A program made the position numbers and the translations under genes. Source: Drosophila pseudoobscura (lineage: Eukaryota; Arthropoda; Insecta; Diptera; Drosophilidae). From it: a DNA stretch of 64,000 nt. The stretch is from NCBI RefSeq assembly GCF_009870125.1, contig NC_046681.1, positions 10,677,001 through 10,741,000 on the forward strand. Direction: 5' to 3'. Shown here piece by piece: positions 61,756 to 64,000 of this stretch; positions within the stretch are counted from its first letter, which is position 1; each line of letters starts with the position of its first letter. The notes under the pieces were generated by a model that searched no databases, was not told the origin of the DNA, and saw only the letters and a list, made by a program, of their open reading frames with translations.

Positions 61756-64000
61756 TTATTCCAATAAAGATTGAGATTCTCCCACTTGGCCGACACTGCC
61801 ATTGCCCAGACTGGGCGCCGGCCCACTCTGTTCACTCTCCCCCGCCGCTGGCGCCTCCTGGCCCTTCAGCTTGAGCAGGGGCGTCTTGATGTCCGAGATG
61901 TCCAGCTCCGTGGTGGAATCCAGAGTATCATGTAGCTCAATGGCTGCCGGAGTGGCTTCAGGCTCTGCACAAGGCTTAGACTTGCCCTGGGAAAGATTTA
62001 CATCATATGTATTGTATTAATAGATCTTCTATGGAGGGACTCGGAAAGCGCACCTGCAAATAGTAGGTCATCAATTGACCCTTGCCCTTGACCGACACCA
62101 GGCCACGTTGCTGAAATGTATAGCCAAACTTCTGGAGAATGTTGCACGTTTCCTCGGTGACCTGAATGGCGCCGGCCTTGCCAGTGCTCTCCATGCGGGA
62201 TGCCACATTCACCGTATTGCCCCAGATATCATAGTGCGGCTTCCTAGCACCGATCACACCAGCGGTTATGGGTCCATGATTTATGCCCATCTTGAGGACA
62301 AAGTGATTGAAGGACTGCTCGTTAATGCCTTGCAGAGTGTGCGTGAGTTCCAATGCGAATTCGACGAGCACGGCCAACTGGGCCCAGCGTTCGGTGATAG
62401 AAGCATCCGAGCGAAGATTCCGCTGAAGATTTATGCCACTGGCGGCCATATAAGTCGAGCCAATAGTCTTGATTTTGATGATATCCTGGAACTGTGGCAG
62501 TTCCAATAACTTAAATAAAAAGAAATCGAATTGGAACAGGCTTGGTTCAAGTTTAAGTTCTGCAGCGCTTACCGCATCAAAATCAGAGATAACTTCATTG
62601 AGAAAACGTAGACACTCCAAACCCTGATTATTCACGGTTTCCTCCGAATAGAAATCTGTTCAAAAAGAGCATTTTAAGCATTTTAGAAATATTGTAGTCG
62701 TTGAGTGTTTCCTATGTTTACCTGAAAAGTTTGGCATGCTGGCAAATAATACTCCCACCTCGGAATAGCTCTGAGAGTAGAGATCATCATGCGATCGCTT
62801 GGTATTCTTCATGAAATGTTCAGCAACATGAACGGGTAAAACATTGTACACCAAGGCCTCGTTACGCTGCCGCATATCGTTGGCGGTCTCTTTCTGTTCC
62901 GCCACCTCGGTTTTCCATTTGAAGATCACCCGATCCTCGTGATCCATCTGGAAAAGATAGTTCCATTAGGTTTAAGTCAAGCATTATGTGGGATTATGTG
63001 TACTTACATGTCGGGCCAAGGTGCTCAGAGCTAGGGCTGCCACCAGCAGAAGACCAGAGGCACAGTATCGTGAGGATATGATGCTGGGAAAATATAATAA
63101 AAGGATTATAAATATTTCGTGATAAGGAATACCATATCTCAAAATCAGTCCAAAGCCTTGATTCAATCAATTTCTCATACTCCAACATTTGTCTAGTAAT
63201 TGAATCAATTAGTTCTTAGTTTTTGCCTCTAAAGACTCCTTAAATTATATATGGTAATCTCTCCACTCCAATGACAGCCTTAAAAATATATATCCTCCAC
63301 TTACGGCTGATGTGCCAGGTCATCCTCCAAGGCATACAGGTCCTGCATGATGAATATGTTGAAGTAGCAATGCAGAGCTGTACGAAAACGAATCAAATAT
63401 TAAGATTACAAATGTCAAGGCTAGATAGTACGAGGATAGACCCACCCGCAATGGACAATAATAGGAGTATTTTAGTCAGATGCGTGAGCTGAGCAATCAC
63501 GGCAATCGCAATCAATATTAGGACACCGAAATTGCTCAAATAGGACGGATATAGGACACGTTCTGTGGGTACTGCATCGCGCATTTGCTCCACAAACGAT
63601 TCGGGCAGCAGGTGCTCGGCGGTGACCGCCTCCGCGCCGGCCACATCCACATCCACATCGGCCTCCAGCCCTAGTCCCAGTCCCAGACCCAGACCAGCCG
63701 TGGCATTGAATTCGCTTTCGCTCACAATGTGCTCGGTGCGCACGAAGGTGACGAAGAAGAACTGTCAAGGGAAATTCGATGATGAAAATCAATACAGTGT
63801 AAAGGACTTGAGCACGCCTCAGACTGAGACGAACGGAAACGAACCATGTCGATGACATTGCTCAGGCCAATGGTGAGGGCGATAATTATGGCCGCCAGTT
63901 CCCGCACGAAGGTAATGTCATTGAAGCGCTTGCTCACGTCCACAAAGAACTTGGGCAGCATGCCGCTGAAGCTCTCGGCAATGCTGATCACAACCAGCAT
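61756..64000 (-). CDS. Ac3: Adenylyl cyclase, type 3-like (3' half)
   Basis: Eight exons within the window: >64000-63845, 63761-63446, 63377-63305, 63083-63008, 62947-62722, 62655-62573, 62509-62054, 61986-61756. They give the last 538 aa, and the 5' end lies beyond the window. The enzyme makes cAMP from ATP under G-protein control. Visible are the second membrane cassette with an extracellular loop carrying Gly-Leu and Asp-Val repeats, the coupling helix ([20 protein letters not shown]), and the C2 cyclase domain. C2 shows [33 protein letters not shown] (purine-binding Lys), YDIWGN (Asp) and [12 protein letters not shown] (transition-state Asn and Arg). [20 protein letters not shown] matches vertebrate ADCY3 better than other types. 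The tail is a 76-aa acidic extension. The 63-nt intron at 62572-62510 is in frame without stops. Confidence 0.92.

Overview
The window is nuclear DNA from a Drosophila of the subgenus Sophophora, outside the closest relatives of D. melanogaster. Short GT-AG introns of 52-83 bp, CA/CT microsatellites, Ohler-type core promoter motifs and a run of Muller element B (D. melanogaster 2L) orthologues support this. Genes that I recall lying near 29C-30 in D. melanogaster (emb, fy, Akap200, grk, Chrac-14, D12, mus201) sit beside Cul2 and Ac3, which I recall near 38-39. This suggests a rearranged Muller B arm, as in the obscura group, but the species cannot be fixed by eye.

Layout, left to right: a small secreted Gly/His/Tyr-rich protein gene (+, 482-1339); a repeat-rich stretch with a decayed coding-like segment (2200-2700); fy/fuzzy (-) and emb/exportin-1 (+) head to head; Naglu (-), convergent with emb, with a strong hairpin between the two 3' ends (10254-10433); an FRS2-like adaptor gene (-); a Motif 1 promoter at about 17.5 kb followed by a 10-kb intronic region and the Akap200 coding exons (+, 27.9-31.3 kb); gurken (-), convergent with Akap200; D12/YEATS2 (-) and Chrac-14 (+) head to head, both ATAC subunits; mus201/XPG (+); an intronless gene with tandem internal repeats (+, 43.3-44.6 kb); a ten-exon uncharacterised gene (+, 48.1-52.6 kb); Cul2 (-); and the 3' half of Ac3 adenylyl cyclase (-), which runs off the right edge.

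The genes serve nuclear export (emb), planar polarity and ciliogenesis (fy), lysosomal heparan sulfate breakdown (Naglu), receptor-kinase and PKA/cAMP signalling (FRS-like, Akap200, Ac3), oocyte axis formation (grk), chromatin (D12, Chrac-14), nucleotide excision repair (mus201) and ubiquitin ligation (Cul2). Exon joins were built from splice sites and reading frame, and all assembled coding sequences close in frame.

The most unusual pattern is a dispersed repeat family. Pieces of it lie just upstream of the emb, Akap200, 48-kb gene and Cul2 promoters, in the same orientation as each gene. At several of these it is followed by a shared core-promoter cassette (GGTATATTT boxes, then CTGAGGGTCGG, then Motif 1). 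At fy/emb the cassette is present as an exact 33-bp inverted pair serving the two divergent promoters. Other points of note are the gurken RNA-localisation element split by an intron, a GC-AG intron in Cul2, the hairpin between emb and Naglu, and the rapidly evolving repeat gene beside mus201. No tRNA, rRNA, CRISPR array or intact mobile element was recognised.
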